Below are positions 43,309 through 51,702 of a stretch of 64,000 nt of DNA, piece by piece. The position numbers and the translations under genes are program-made. A model generated the notes under the pieces. That model searched no databases, was not told where the DNA came from, and saw nothing but the letters and a program-made list of their open reading frames with translations. Source of the DNA: Dethiothermospora halolimnae (GTDB lineage Bacteria; Bacillota; Clostridia; Tissierellales; VENL01). The DNA is taken from contig NZ_JBAKFX010000017.1 in NCBI RefSeq assembly GCF_037577855.1, forward strand, positions 1 to 64,000, written 5' to 3'. Position 1 is the stretch's first letter. Each line of letters opens with the position of its first letter.

Positions 43309-44059
43309 TGGTGTCACCCCCAAGGGTCCTTAAAACATCAAGTATCATTTGGAAAAATTCTTTCCTACTACCACTCCTTACAAGTTCAGTGAATAAACTT
43401 CCATCCTTTATAAATATTATTCTTTTACAGTAACTTGCCGCAAAGGCATCATGGGTTACCATCATTATGGTAGCATCATTATTTTCATTTAAGTCACTCA
43501 TTGCCTGTAAAAGTTCCGTTGATGCCTTTGAATCTAAGGCTCCTGTAGGCTCATCTGCAAGGATTAATTGAGGTTTATTGATAATCGCCCTAGCCGCCGC
43601 TGTTCTTTGTTTCTGTCCCCCAGAAATTTCATAGGGATATTTGTTTAATATATCCTCTATGCCTAAAATCATTGAAACTTCATTAGCCCTTTTTTCTATT
43701 TCTTTAGGGTTAATCTTAGATAGGGCTAAGGGAAGTATTATATTTTCTTTAACAGTTAATGTATCCAGTAGGTTAAAATCTTGAAACATAAACCCTAATT
43801 TATTCCTTCTAAATGATGATAATTCCTCCTCTTTCATATTTACTATATTACTATTTCCTATTAAAACCTCTCCAGAGGTTGGAGTATCTATGGTAGATAT
43901 AATGTTTAGAAGGGTTGTTTTACCTGCTCCCGATGGTCCCATTATACCAACAAATTCACCTTTTTTAATATCTAAATCTATACCTGTTAGAGCAGTAAAT
44001 ATATTGCCCCTTGCACCATATACCTTCTTTACATTTTTGGCTGTTAATACATTTTCCAT
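43295..44059 (-). CDS. BceA-like ABC transporter ATPase
   Basis: The 254-residue MacB/LolD-type ATPase has Walker A GPSGAGKTT, QDFNLLDTLTVKENI, signature ISGGQKQRTAAARAI, Walker B LILADEPTGALDS and H-loop MVTHDAFAASYCKR. AGGAGG precedes the ATG. With the permease and the upstream two-component genes it completes a peptide-sensing detoxification module. Confidence 0.92.
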   Translation of the reverse strand: MENVLTAKNVKKVYGARGNIFTALTGIDLDIKKGEFVGIMGPSGAGKTTLLNIISTIDTPTSGEVLIGNSNIVNMKEEELSSFRRNKLGFMFQDFNLLDTLTVKENIILPLALSKINPKEIEKRANEVSMILGIEDILNKYPYEISGGQKQRTAAARAIINKPQLILADEPTGALDSKASTELLQAMSDLNENNDATIMMVTHDAFAASYCKRIIFIKDGSLFTELVRSGSRKEFFQMILDVLRTLGGDTSDII

Positions 44060-44088
44060 TTTTTTAACCTCCTATTTCTTCCTACAAG

Positions 44089-44250
44089 TTAATATATTTT
44101 ATATTCAATAGAATTTTCTACTTTATAGTTATTGACATATTCTTTGCTTCCCATATCCCTTAATGGGAATATAATATTTCTTATTAATAATAATCCCGTT
44201 AACATAATGATTAGTATTATAGCTATACCTGTAAATAGTCTTTGTACCAT
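44089..44250 (-). CDS. Small membrane protein in the Bce-like operon (53 aa)
   Basis: This short ORF has a strong site (GGAGGAAGCCT then ATG). It encodes MVQRLFTGIAIILIIMLTGL, then LLIRNIIFPLRDMGSKEYVN and a charged tail ending KIY. The layout is one membrane helix (residues ~5-27) and a ~25-residue polar C-terminus. It sits between kinase and ATPase genes in the same direction, 29 bases before the ATPase ATG, so it is probably translated in the operon. No family recognised; it could modulate the kinase-transporter complex. Confidence 0.65.
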   Translation of the reverse strand: MVQRLFTGIAIILIIMLTGLLLIRNIIFPLRDMGSKEYVNNYKVENSIEYKIY

Positions 44251-44432
44251 AGGCTTCCTCCATTTCCTTTAGGAACTGTTACCCAATTGATTATACTATT
44301 ATTTTAAATTAAATACTTATAATCTACCATTTATTTAACTAACAAAACCCTATATTAGACTTACATTTTTGTCACCTTATTTTTTATTTGATCTCCAGTA
44401 CCTAAAAGAAAAAACACAGAACCCTGTGTTTT

Positions 44433-45461
44433 TTAATAATCCATATAATAATCGGTTAGTTTTGGAAAATGTATTATTACCTCAGTGTAATCACCATACT
44501 TTGAATTAATGGTTAGATTATGACTCAATTTCATTGAAAGCCTTTTGGCAAGATATAATCCCATTCCAGTGGACTTATTATTTTGCCTTCCAGTATAACC
44601 TGTAAATCCTCTTTGAAATACCCTAGGTAAATCTTCCTCTTTTATTCCAATACCATTGTCTTTAATTATTATCCGTTTTTCCTTATCATCCTTTTCCCCG
44701 TATATTTTTATTACTCCTCCCTCTGGTGTATATTTTAGGGAGTTTGATAATATTTGATCTATTATAAAACTAAGCCATTTTTTATCTGTGCTAATATTTA
44801 TATCTATATTTTTAGTCTCTATTTTTATTTTTTTAGATATAAAGGTCTTGGCCTGTTTTTTTATATTATTTTTTATTATATTTTCTAAGTTTATTTCATT
44901 TATTAAATAATCCCTTGAAAAAGAGTCTATCCTTGAATGATATAGGGCTTGTTCCACATACCTATCTATACGGTCTAACTCTTCCTCAAAACTATCTAAT
45001 ATATCTTCTTTAGTTTTATTATTGTTACTTTCAATTAATAATCTCATAACCGATATGGGAGTTTTAACTTCGTGAACCCATGATGTTATATATTCTATGT
45101 TCTCCTTCCTAACATCATGTAGCTTTGATAGCTTTTTATTTTGGTCTATATATAGCTTTTTAATAAGTCTATTAATCAGTTTCTGACTATACTTCCTAGG
45201 TTTTGGGAGTACTGTTGTGATGTTTTCAGAGTTATTGTCAATAATATATTCTATATCATCATAATATCTTTTATTAAATAAAAACCCAAATATTAAATAT
45301 GTTAGAAAAAAAGTTGATGCCACCATATTTATATAGATTATATTTTCAATTGTTACACCAAATCCATTATCAAGATAAATGACTAAAGATATAAACACCA
45401 TTAAAAAAATGTAAAAGGATATGAGGTATTTTTTATCTTTTAAATATTTTAGAAAATTCAT
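44433..45461 (-). CDS. BceS-like intramembrane-sensing histidine kinase
   Basis: The 342-residue kinase has two N-terminal helices (about 12-30 and 41-63) with only ~10 residues outside, so it cannot sense a ligand alone and in this family reads the transporter state. Phospho-acceptor H130 is in SWVHEVKTPISVM. The HATPase blocks are DQILSNSLKYTPEGG, DNGIGIKEEDLPRVFQRGFTG and STGMGLYLAKRL. Its ATG overlaps the regulator stop by four bases. Confidence 0.92.
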   Translation of the reverse strand: MNFLKYLKDKKYLISFYIFLMVFISLVIYLDNGFGVTIENIIYINMVASTFFLTYLIFGFLFNKRYYDDIEYIIDNNSENITTVLPKPRKYSQKLINRLIKKLYIDQNKKLSKLHDVRKENIEYITSWVHEVKTPISVMRLLIESNNNKTKEDILDSFEEELDRIDRYVEQALYHSRIDSFSRDYLINEINLENIIKNNIKKQAKTFISKKIKIETKNIDINISTDKKWLSFIIDQILSNSLKYTPEGGVIKIYGEKDDKEKRIIIKDNGIGIKEEDLPRVFQRGFTGYTGRQNNKSTGMGLYLAKRLSMKLSHNLTINSKYGDYTEVIIHFPKLTDYYMDY

Positions 45462-46132
45462 TTTATTATATATCCCTGCCCTCTTTTAGTTAATATAAAA
45501 TCATTAAGTCCTATATTAGATAATTTTTTTCTAAGCCTATTTATATTGACTGTTAATGTGTTATCATCAACGAAACTTTCATCTTCCCATAGCCTTCTCA
45601 TTATTTTTTCTCTACTTACAACACTTCCATTTTGTTTCATAAGTTCATATATTATTTTAAACTCATTTTTAGTAAGTTCTAACTTTTCTTCATTGTATAT
45701 TATTGTATCATCCTTAAGGTTTAGTACAACTCCACTATACTCTAATACATCAGATTCAACATCGGTATAAGAATATGTCCTCCTTAACATTGCATTAACT
45801 TTAGCCATCAATACCTCTAGGGAAAATGGTTTTTGTATAAAGTCATCCCCTCCCATATTCATTGCCATGATTATATCCATATTACTATTTCTAGAGGATA
45901 TAAATATAATGGGTACCTTTGATACTTCCCTTATTTTGTTACACCAATAAAAACCATCAAAGGATGGTAGATTAACATCCATTAAAACTAAGTGGGGATC
46001 ATTTTTAACAAAAACATCTAATATATTATCAAAGTTATCTATCTTTATGGGCTTAAACCCCCACTTTTCAATATTATCTATTATTATATCCCTTATTTTA
46101 TTATCATCTTCAACAATCATAACTTTAAACAT
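45458..46132 (-). CDS. BceR-like OmpR-family response regulator
   Basis: The 224-residue regulator has a receiver domain with D9, D10 and phospho-acceptor D52 (LVLMDVNLPSFDG), K102-region QKPFSLEVL, and a winged-helix DNA-binding domain (about 125-222; LTKNEFKIIYELMKQNGSVV). GGAGG precedes the ATG. It heads the cluster regulator-kinase-small protein-ATPase-permease and presumably controls it. Confidence 0.94.
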   Translation of the reverse strand: MFKVMIVEDDNKIRDIIIDNIEKWGFKPIKIDNFDNILDVFVKNDPHLVLMDVNLPSFDGFYWCNKIREVSKVPIIFISSRNSNMDIIMAMNMGGDDFIQKPFSLEVLMAKVNAMLRRTYSYTDVESDVLEYSGVVLNLKDDTIIYNEEKLELTKNEFKIIYELMKQNGSVVSREKIMRRLWEDESFVDDNTLTVNINRLRKKLSNIGLNDFILTKRGQGYIIK

Positions 46133-46216
46133 ATTTGACCTCCATTATTTATGAATAATAACATCACCAATACTTTTCCCCACTTTATTTATAAGGAAGA
46201 TGGTCATTATGTATAT

Positions 46217-46412
46217 TATAACTTTATCATTCTATAAATATTTTATTTATCCTTTTTAATTTGTACATTTATTAAGCTTGTCCGCCCTTTTAATAGTGAC
46301 AGTTCATTTTAAATACTTGTACATATAAATTTTTAACCTAGCATTATAACTTTACTATTCTATAGTTATTGTATTTTCCTTTTTAATCTATATAATCAAT
46401 AAGCCTGTCCAT
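46217..46412. repeat. Diverged ~68-bp direct repeat at the transposon edge
   Basis: A segment starting TTATAACTTTATCATTCTAT (46217) and ending AAGCTTGTCC recurs 126 bp further (46343-46412) with about a dozen changes, ending AAGCCTGTCC. The inverted end of the transposon lies between the copies. Confidence 0.6.
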
Positions 46413-47494
46413 TTTGAGGAAAATAATTTTAGCACTATTACTATCTTATTAATTTTAAAAGATATTAACTACTTTATTTTATACCGTTGTCCTTTCTAAA
46501 AAATCATCAATTATACTTTTATACTCTTTCTTTTTACCTATCAGTTTAGAGCCCATACTACATAAAGTAGAAACTCTAGATTGACTTATATTACCAAATA
46601 GATAACATATATCTTTAAGGCTAATGTCACAATATCTACTTAGTAAAAGTATAAGTATGGCTTTTGATTCTGTTACTTCTCTATTATATCTTTGAGTTAT
46701 CTGTCTTTTATCTATATTAGTATATTGACAGACAAACTTCATTACATCCTCAGGAGTATAGTCCCTAGCTATTATATGCCTTTCACTCCTGTAATCAGAT
46801 TTTTGGTCTTTAAACTCAATATGACGCTTGCCTTTTTTATCTTTTTTACTATGGATGTATTCCTCCATAAAGTCTCTGCACTTCTTTTGAGATTTTCTAG
46901 AGTCTTGACTGAAAATCCCCATCATGAAGCTCATATCTATTATATAATATTTATTTTCTATTAATCCCATATATATTCCAAAACTGGAATAGGGATATTT
47001 TTCTTCTTTATCAGTCCATTTTGGTATACCTTCACTGTTATTATGTATATATCCAAAGCAAACCTTTAAATATTTTTCATCATCTATTATTTCGCTTCGA
47101 AATCTATCGGCAAACAAATGTCCACATCTCCTATACCTTCTGTTGTATCCTTGAGCATATGATTGATTTATTCTATGCATAAACTTCGATACATCGCTAC
47201 CATTTGCATCTATCATCATGTGTCCATGATTATCCATAAGACAATAGGCATAAACTTTAAAGTCAAATATTTTTTGGTACTTTCTTATTATACCTAAATA
47301 AATATCCTTATCTTCATCTTTTCTAAATAAAGTTGTACCCCCTACACTTTTAACCATTATATGATATATGGAGTCTATACTCTTTTTACGGGCAGTTCTG
47401 GGCATATAAAAGCCTCCTTCTATTTTTATTATGATTATAGCCAAAGCTTAAATTTATATACCTAGCCCTTTGTAATGAACTGTCCCTATTAAAA
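46288..47494 (-). mobile_element. RAYT-type transposon-like unit with 26-bp imperfect inverted ends
   Basis: TTTTAATAGTGACAGTTCAT (46288 on) is inverted at 47475-47494 with one change in 20; extending to 26 positions gives three changes. The ~1.2-kb segment contains one transposase gene and a duplicated left flank. The right end runs directly into the terminator of opuAC2. Confidence 0.65.
46479..47405 (-). CDS. REP-associated (IS200-like, HUH Y1) transposase
   Basis: The 308-residue protein has the Y1 domain: IYHIMVKSVGGTTLFRKDED, the HUH motif in CLMDNHGHMMI (H60, H62) and the presumed catalytic Y119 in YLKVCFGYIHNNSEG. RRCGHLFADRFRSEII is typical of RAYT proteins. The C-terminal part (about 215-305) resembles a DnaA-type helix-turn-helix (SRYCDISLKDICYLFGNISQ). 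It starts at 47405 after GGAGG; the longer reading has no site. It appears intact. RAYTs nick hairpin-flanked single-stranded DNA and are linked to spread of REP hairpins. Confidence 0.9.
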   Translation of the reverse strand: MPRTARKKSIDSIYHIMVKSVGGTTLFRKDEDKDIYLGIIRKYQKIFDFKVYAYCLMDNHGHMMIDANGSDVSKFMHRINQSYAQGYNRRYRRCGHLFADRFRSEIIDDEKYLKVCFGYIHNNSEGIPKWTDKEEKYPYSSFGIYMGLIENKYYIIDMSFMMGIFSQDSRKSQKKCRDFMEEYIHSKKDKKGKRHIEFKDQKSDYRSERHIIARDYTPEDVMKFVCQYTNIDKRQITQRYNREVTESKAILILLLSRYCDISLKDICYLFGNISQSRVSTLCSMGSKLIGKKKEYKSIIDDFLERTTV

Positions 47495-47526
47495 AAATAC
47501 TTGCCATGTGGCAAGTATTTTTTTAT
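47491..47526 (-). terminator. Terminator of the second opuA operon
   Basis: AAATACTTGCC/GGCAAGTATTT stem with A-run and T-run on either side, so usable in both directions. Confidence 0.85.
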
Positions 47527-48404
47527 GGTATCCACTTTTCAACTAATTCTCGATTATTCTCTACAAACTCTTTTGCAGCTTTCTCTGGGTCCATACCATC
47601 TTGTATTTTAAGCATTACAGATGATAGTTGTTCTGTATTTATTCTATAGTTTTCTAAAAATGCTGCTGCCTCTGGTAGATCTTCTTTTATATTTGGTCTA
47701 CCCATACTTTTAATGTATTCCCCGGTTCCCATTACTTCGTCTGGGTCCTCTAAAAATTTAAGATCCCATTTAGCCCATTTCCAGTGGGGTTTCCAGCCTG
47801 TTACCACTATCCAGTCACCATTATTTATAGCCCTCGATAATTCCGTTGTCATAGCTGGGCCACTACTACCCTCTAGTTTCCAATCTGAAATTCCATAATG
47901 GGGCATAACCTCTTCTTCTGTAACTACCATTTGGGCAGCTCCAGGATCTATACCTACAATCCTTCCTCCAAATTTCTCTTTATAATTTTTAAGTTCGTCT
48001 ATACTATCTATTTCAACATACTCTGGCACAACAAAGCCAATCTGTGCTGATGTATAGTTATTATTTAATTCTACTAAATCATCACCATATTTACTCCAAT
48101 AATTTCTATCGGTATCTGGAAGCCATGAACAAACAAAGGCATCAATCTTACCATTTGCTGTTGACTGATACATAACTCCAGTTTGAAGCATAGGTGTCTC
48201 AACATTATATCCCATTTCTTCTAATACAACTTTCACAATATTAGTTGATGCTTGGGCCGATGCCCATTGAACATATCCTATTCTTACAGTTCCCTTAGTA
48301 CTTTCATCACCATTATTTTTAAGGGGACTCTCCATCATGGCACAACCTGATATTAGCGACATTGTAGCTAATATTATAGTTATTATTTTAATACCTTTAT
48401 TAAT
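47523..48404 (-). CDS. opuAC: Glycine betaine/proline betaine substrate-binding lipoprotein (system 2), apparent ATT start
   Basis: The fold matches system 1 (GYVQWASAQASTNIVK, GAAQMVVTEEEV, GWKPHWKWAKWDLKFLEDPD). The first in-frame ATG (48362) has no ribosome site and would cut the signal peptide in half. Fourteen codons upstream, ATT at 48404 lies 9 bases after AGGAG, which overlaps the opuAB stop, and yields NKGIKIITIILATMSLISGC, a complete lipoprotein signal with lipobox ISGC. I therefore annotate 293 residues from ATT. The ATT may be a lesion that lowers expression. Confidence 0.85.
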   Translation of the reverse strand: MNKGIKIITIILATMSLISGCAMMESPLKNNGDESTKGTVRIGYVQWASAQASTNIVKVVLEEMGYNVETPMLQTGVMYQSTANGKIDAFVCSWLPDTDRNYWSKYGDDLVELNNNYTSAQIGFVVPEYVEIDSIDELKNYKEKFGGRIVGIDPGAAQMVVTEEEVMPHYGISDWKLEGSSGPAMTTELSRAINNGDWIVVTGWKPHWKWAKWDLKFLEDPDEVMGTGEYIKSMGRPNIKEDLPEAAAFLENYRINTEQLSSVMLKIQDGMDPEKAAKEFVENNRELVEKWIP

Positions 48405-48416
48405 AGCGAATCACTC

Positions 48417-49253
48417 CTAGTTAACTTTTTTACGACCCTTTATTGTTATACTTCCTGTTATTCTATCAAGTATTATGGCCATTATAACCACTCCTAGACC
48501 TGCTTCAAATCCAATCCCAACTTCCATCTGTTGTATTGCTGATAGTACCTGACTTCCCAGACCTTCAGCACCTATCATTGATGCTATTACAACCATAGAT
48601 AATGATAACATTATAGTTTGATTTATACCGGCCATTATTGATGGAAATGCCATTGGTAATTTGATTTTATATAACATCTGTATAGGTGTAAGTCCAAATG
48701 AGTTACCTGCCTCTATTAGATCTTCTGGCACCTGACTTAAGCCTAGTTTTGTTAATCTTATTGCCGGTGGCATTGAGAATACAACTGTTGAAATCACTCC
48801 CGGAACCTCACCTATACCAAATAATATGGCTGCCGGTATAAGATAAACAAAAGGTGGCATTGTTTGCATAAAGTCAAGTATCGGGGTAACTATCCTATTT
48901 AATAATTGTGATTTACTACATAGTATTCCTATTGGCAAACCTATTAGTAAAGAAAATATTGCAGATATTAATACTAAAACAAAAGTCTGAATAAAGTTTA
49001 TCCAAATTCCTATATAAAAAACGAAAACTAAACTTCCAAATGTAAATAAAGCTATCTTTTTATTGGCAAGTAGCCATGCTATCCCTGACAATATAATTGT
49101 AAATATAAGGGGGGGTAAAACTAAAAGTCCTGTTTCTGTCCATCCCATAAAGGCTTCGATTCCTTTTGATATGCCGTCAAATATTGTTCCAAAGTTTTGA
49201 AGTAACCATTCTACAAATTTATCAACAAATTTTCCTACGGGAATAGTATTCAA
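48417..49253 (-). CDS. opuAB: Glycine betaine/proline betaine permease (system 2)
   Basis: The 278-residue permease is paralogous to system 1 across its full length (PVGKFVDKFVEWLLQNFGTI, QTMPPFVYLIPAAILFGIG, EAGNSFGLTPIQMLYKIKLP as EAA loop, QTIMLSLSMVVIASMIGAEG). The start is TTG, seven bases after GGAGG. It lies between the ATPase and binding-protein genes of the operon. Confidence 0.92.
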   Translation of the reverse strand: MNTIPVGKFVDKFVEWLLQNFGTIFDGISKGIEAFMGWTETGLLVLPPLIFTIILSGIAWLLANKKIALFTFGSLVFVFYIGIWINFIQTFVLVLISAIFSLLIGLPIGILCSKSQLLNRIVTPILDFMQTMPPFVYLIPAAILFGIGEVPGVISTVVFSMPPAIRLTKLGLSQVPEDLIEAGNSFGLTPIQMLYKIKLPMAFPSIMAGINQTIMLSLSMVVIASMIGAEGLGSQVLSAIQQMEVGIGFEAGLGVVIMAIILDRITGSITIKGRKKVN

Positions 49254-49268
49254 ATTAACACCTCCATA

Positions 49269-50435
49269 TTATGATAAGTTGGCAAGTACTGTACCTTTCA
49301 CTATAATTCCCTTTAAAGTTCCATCTTCAACTACTGGCAATGGTACATCCATCTGTGAAATATCATCAAACAGTTCATTTATAGTTGTATCTGGACTTAC
49401 CTTTTTAGTATCTTTTATAACATCTGATAGATCCTTCTCTCCATTTTCAATGGCCTTTGTTACATCCTCGATTCTTACCAAGCCTTTAAGTTTTTTCTTT
49501 TTACCAACTACAAATACACTGGATATTCCATTCTGTTTCATCTTATATCTGGCTGTATTAGGTCCATCCTTTTCATATACTAGTTCTAATGGCTTTACCA
49601 TTACATCCTGGGCCGTTAGTATTTGAGACCTATTTACATTCTTAACAAATTCCTCTACATATTCATTTTTAGAATTGGTTAAAATATCTTCTGCTGTGCC
49701 TAACTGGACTATTTCCCCATCTTTCATTATTGCTATCCTATCTCCTAATCTTAAGGCTTCATCTAGGTCATGGGTTATAAATATAATTGTTTTATCTAGC
49801 TCATCGTATATTTCCAGCAATAAATCCTGCATATCCCTTTTTATAAGGGGGTCTAATGCACTAAAGGGTTCATCCATTAAAAGAATATCAGGATCAATGG
49901 CTAAAGCCCTGGCTAATCCTACCCTTTGCTGCATTCCTCCACTTAATTCATCGGGATATTTATTCTCCCATCCTTCTAATCCTACTTTTTTAAGGGCTTT
50001 TTTAGACCTCTCTTCCATTTCCTCTTTAGATATATCATATACTTCTAAACCAAATTGAGTATTCTCTAGTATATTTCTAAAGGGAAATAATGCGAAATTC
50101 TGAAAGACCATGCCAAACTTTTCCCGTCTTATATCCCTAAGCTGTTTTTTATCTAGCTTAGTTATATTTGTATCTCCTATTATAATTTCTCCCGCTGTGG
50201 GTTGAATCAACCTATTTAAACATCTAAGTAAAGTTGATTTTCCACTTCCTGATAGGCCCATTATTACAAATACCTCATTTGAATTAATATTAAAACTTAC
50301 ATCATTTACTCCAACAGTTAAACCTTTTTTCTCTAATATTTCCTCTTTAGAACTACCATTTTTTAAAAGTTTCAATCCTTCTTCAGGATCATCTCCAAAG
50401 ATTTTAGTAACATTTTTAACTTTAATATTTGCCAT
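49269..50435 (-). CDS. opuAA: Glycine betaine/proline betaine ATPase with CBS domains (system 2)
   Basis: The 388-residue ATPase carries Walker A GLSGSGKST, signature LSGGMQQRVGLARAL, Walker B ILLMDEPFSALDPL and two CBS domains (from about 265). Unlike system 1, the Walker B region reads DEPF rather than DEAF. GGGGAGG precedes the ATG. First gene of the second opuA operon. Confidence 0.94.
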   Translation of the reverse strand: MANIKVKNVTKIFGDDPEEGLKLLKNGSSKEEILEKKGLTVGVNDVSFNINSNEVFVIMGLSGSGKSTLLRCLNRLIQPTAGEIIIGDTNITKLDKKQLRDIRREKFGMVFQNFALFPFRNILENTQFGLEVYDISKEEMEERSKKALKKVGLEGWENKYPDELSGGMQQRVGLARALAIDPDILLMDEPFSALDPLIKRDMQDLLLEIYDELDKTIIFITHDLDEALRLGDRIAIMKDGEIVQLGTAEDILTNSKNEYVEEFVKNVNRSQILTAQDVMVKPLELVYEKDGPNTARYKMKQNGISSVFVVGKKKKLKGLVRIEDVTKAIENGEKDLSDVIKDTKKVSPDTTINELFDDISQMDVPLPVVEDGTLKGIIVKGTVLANLS

Positions 50436-50862
50436 TTATCAAGTCCTCCCCATTGTTTGGTTCTTATATTAATTAACCTCCATGGCAATAATTAATATAT
50501 GTTTTTTAATTAATACTATATATTTTGTCTAAAATAAAGTTATCCATACATGCTCCATAGAAACCATCGTTAATATAACAAAAAACAAAAAAACTTTAGG
50601 AACGTATTAGTTACATCCTAAAGTTTCTTAATGTTTTTCTAATTGATACAACAGACTTTAATACTCTTAAACATCCATATCAAACCATTTATAAAGTTAT
50701 CATATAAATTTTAAATAGTCAAATATGGTATTTTTATTAATTTAAACACCATTTTTATTCCATTCCCTATATAAAGTACTATTGATAGAATTCCCCTAAA
50801 TATAATCATCTATATTAATCTTTTTTAACATTAATTAAGTTTATTCTGGGTATATATATTTT
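50436..50862. other. Intergenic region upstream of opuA2
   Basis: No gene seen. It contains a strong terminator-like hairpin (50581-50626) and AT-rich sequence. The opuA2 promoter should lie between the hairpin and 50450, but I could not assign boxes with confidence. Confidence 0.4.
50581..50626 (-). terminator. Intrinsic terminator upstream of opuA2
   Basis: AAACTTTAGGA/TCCTAAAGTTT stem followed by T8 on the minus strand. It is 240 bases past the transglycosylase stop and 150 bases before opuAA2. Confidence 0.7.
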
Positions 50863-51546
50863 TTATATTGGTTTCAATGTTCCTTTCTTTACAAATCCTT
50901 CTTCTATAAAACCCTCTTCAACCATTGCTTTTATAACCATTTTTTGTCGTTTCTTAGCTCTATTTATATATTTTTTAGGATTATATAAGCTAGGTGCCTG
51001 GGGAAGCCCTGCAAGCATTGCACATTCTTCTGTTGTAAGTTGAGATACATCTTTATTAAAATATTTTTTACTGGCATCTTGTACTCCATATGCTCCATCA
51101 CCTAAATATATTACATTTAGATACATTTCAAGTATCTCTTCCTTAGTATATTTCTCCTCAAGTTTTATTGATAGTATTAATTCCTTAGCTTTTCTGTTGA
51201 GGGTTTTTTCATTTGATAGAAATAAGTTCTTAGCTAGCTGTTGAGATATTGTACTTCCTCCCTCTTTTATTTCTCCTGCCTTAATATTGTTTACAAAGGC
51301 CCTTCCTATACCTACTAGGTCAAATCCTGAATGGCTAAAAAATCGCTTATCTTCAATGGCCACAACTGCATTTATAAGATCCTTTGGCATATTCTCTATT
51401 TCAGTATATCCATCTATATCCTGTGAAAGTTCCTCTATTAAGTTATCGTTTATTGAATATTTATTTCCATCTATATCCGATGCAAAAACACTTATTCCAG
51501 CAATCAATAGTGTTATTATCATTAATATACCTATTAGCTTTTTCAT
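50863..51546 (-). CDS. Monofunctional peptidoglycan glycosyltransferase (GT51)
   Basis: The 227-residue protein is a GT51 domain behind a signal anchor (about 1-22). The two catalytic-site glutamate motifs are visible: AVVAIEDKRFFSHSGFD and KEGGSTISQQLAKNLFLS. RKAKELILSIKLEEKYTKEE and YLGDGAYGVQDASKKYF are further conserved blocks. There is no penicillin-binding transpeptidase domain, so it polymerises glycan strands from lipid II only. AGGGGG precedes the ATG. Single gene. Confidence 0.92.
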   Translation of the reverse strand: MKKLIGILMIITLLIAGISVFASDIDGNKYSINDNLIEELSQDIDGYTEIENMPKDLINAVVAIEDKRFFSHSGFDLVGIGRAFVNNIKAGEIKEGGSTISQQLAKNLFLSNEKTLNRKAKELILSIKLEEKYTKEEILEMYLNVIYLGDGAYGVQDASKKYFNKDVSQLTTEECAMLAGLPQAPSLYNPKKYINRAKKRQKMVIKAMVEEGFIEEGFVKKGTLKPI

Positions 51547-51663
51547 AAAGCCTACCCCCTAACTTCAATTTTTTATTATATCTATATTTTACTCTTAATA
51601 TACCATATAATCCATTTATCTATATTACAATTTCATTATTTTAACTTACATTTTCGTAAGATG

Positions 51664-51690
51664 AAAAAAAGAACCCTAAAAAGGGTCCCT
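51664..51690 (-). terminator. Terminator of the MCP gene
   Basis: GAACCCTAAAAAGGGTCC hairpin with T7 on the minus strand. Confidence 0.8.
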
Positions 51691-51702
51691 TCCGCTCACT
51701 TA

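Noticed and set aside
44433..46132. Cognate regulator for the orphan PAS and MASE3 kinases
   Set aside because: This regulator overlaps its own BceS-like kinase by four bases; nothing in the sequence links it to the distant kinases.
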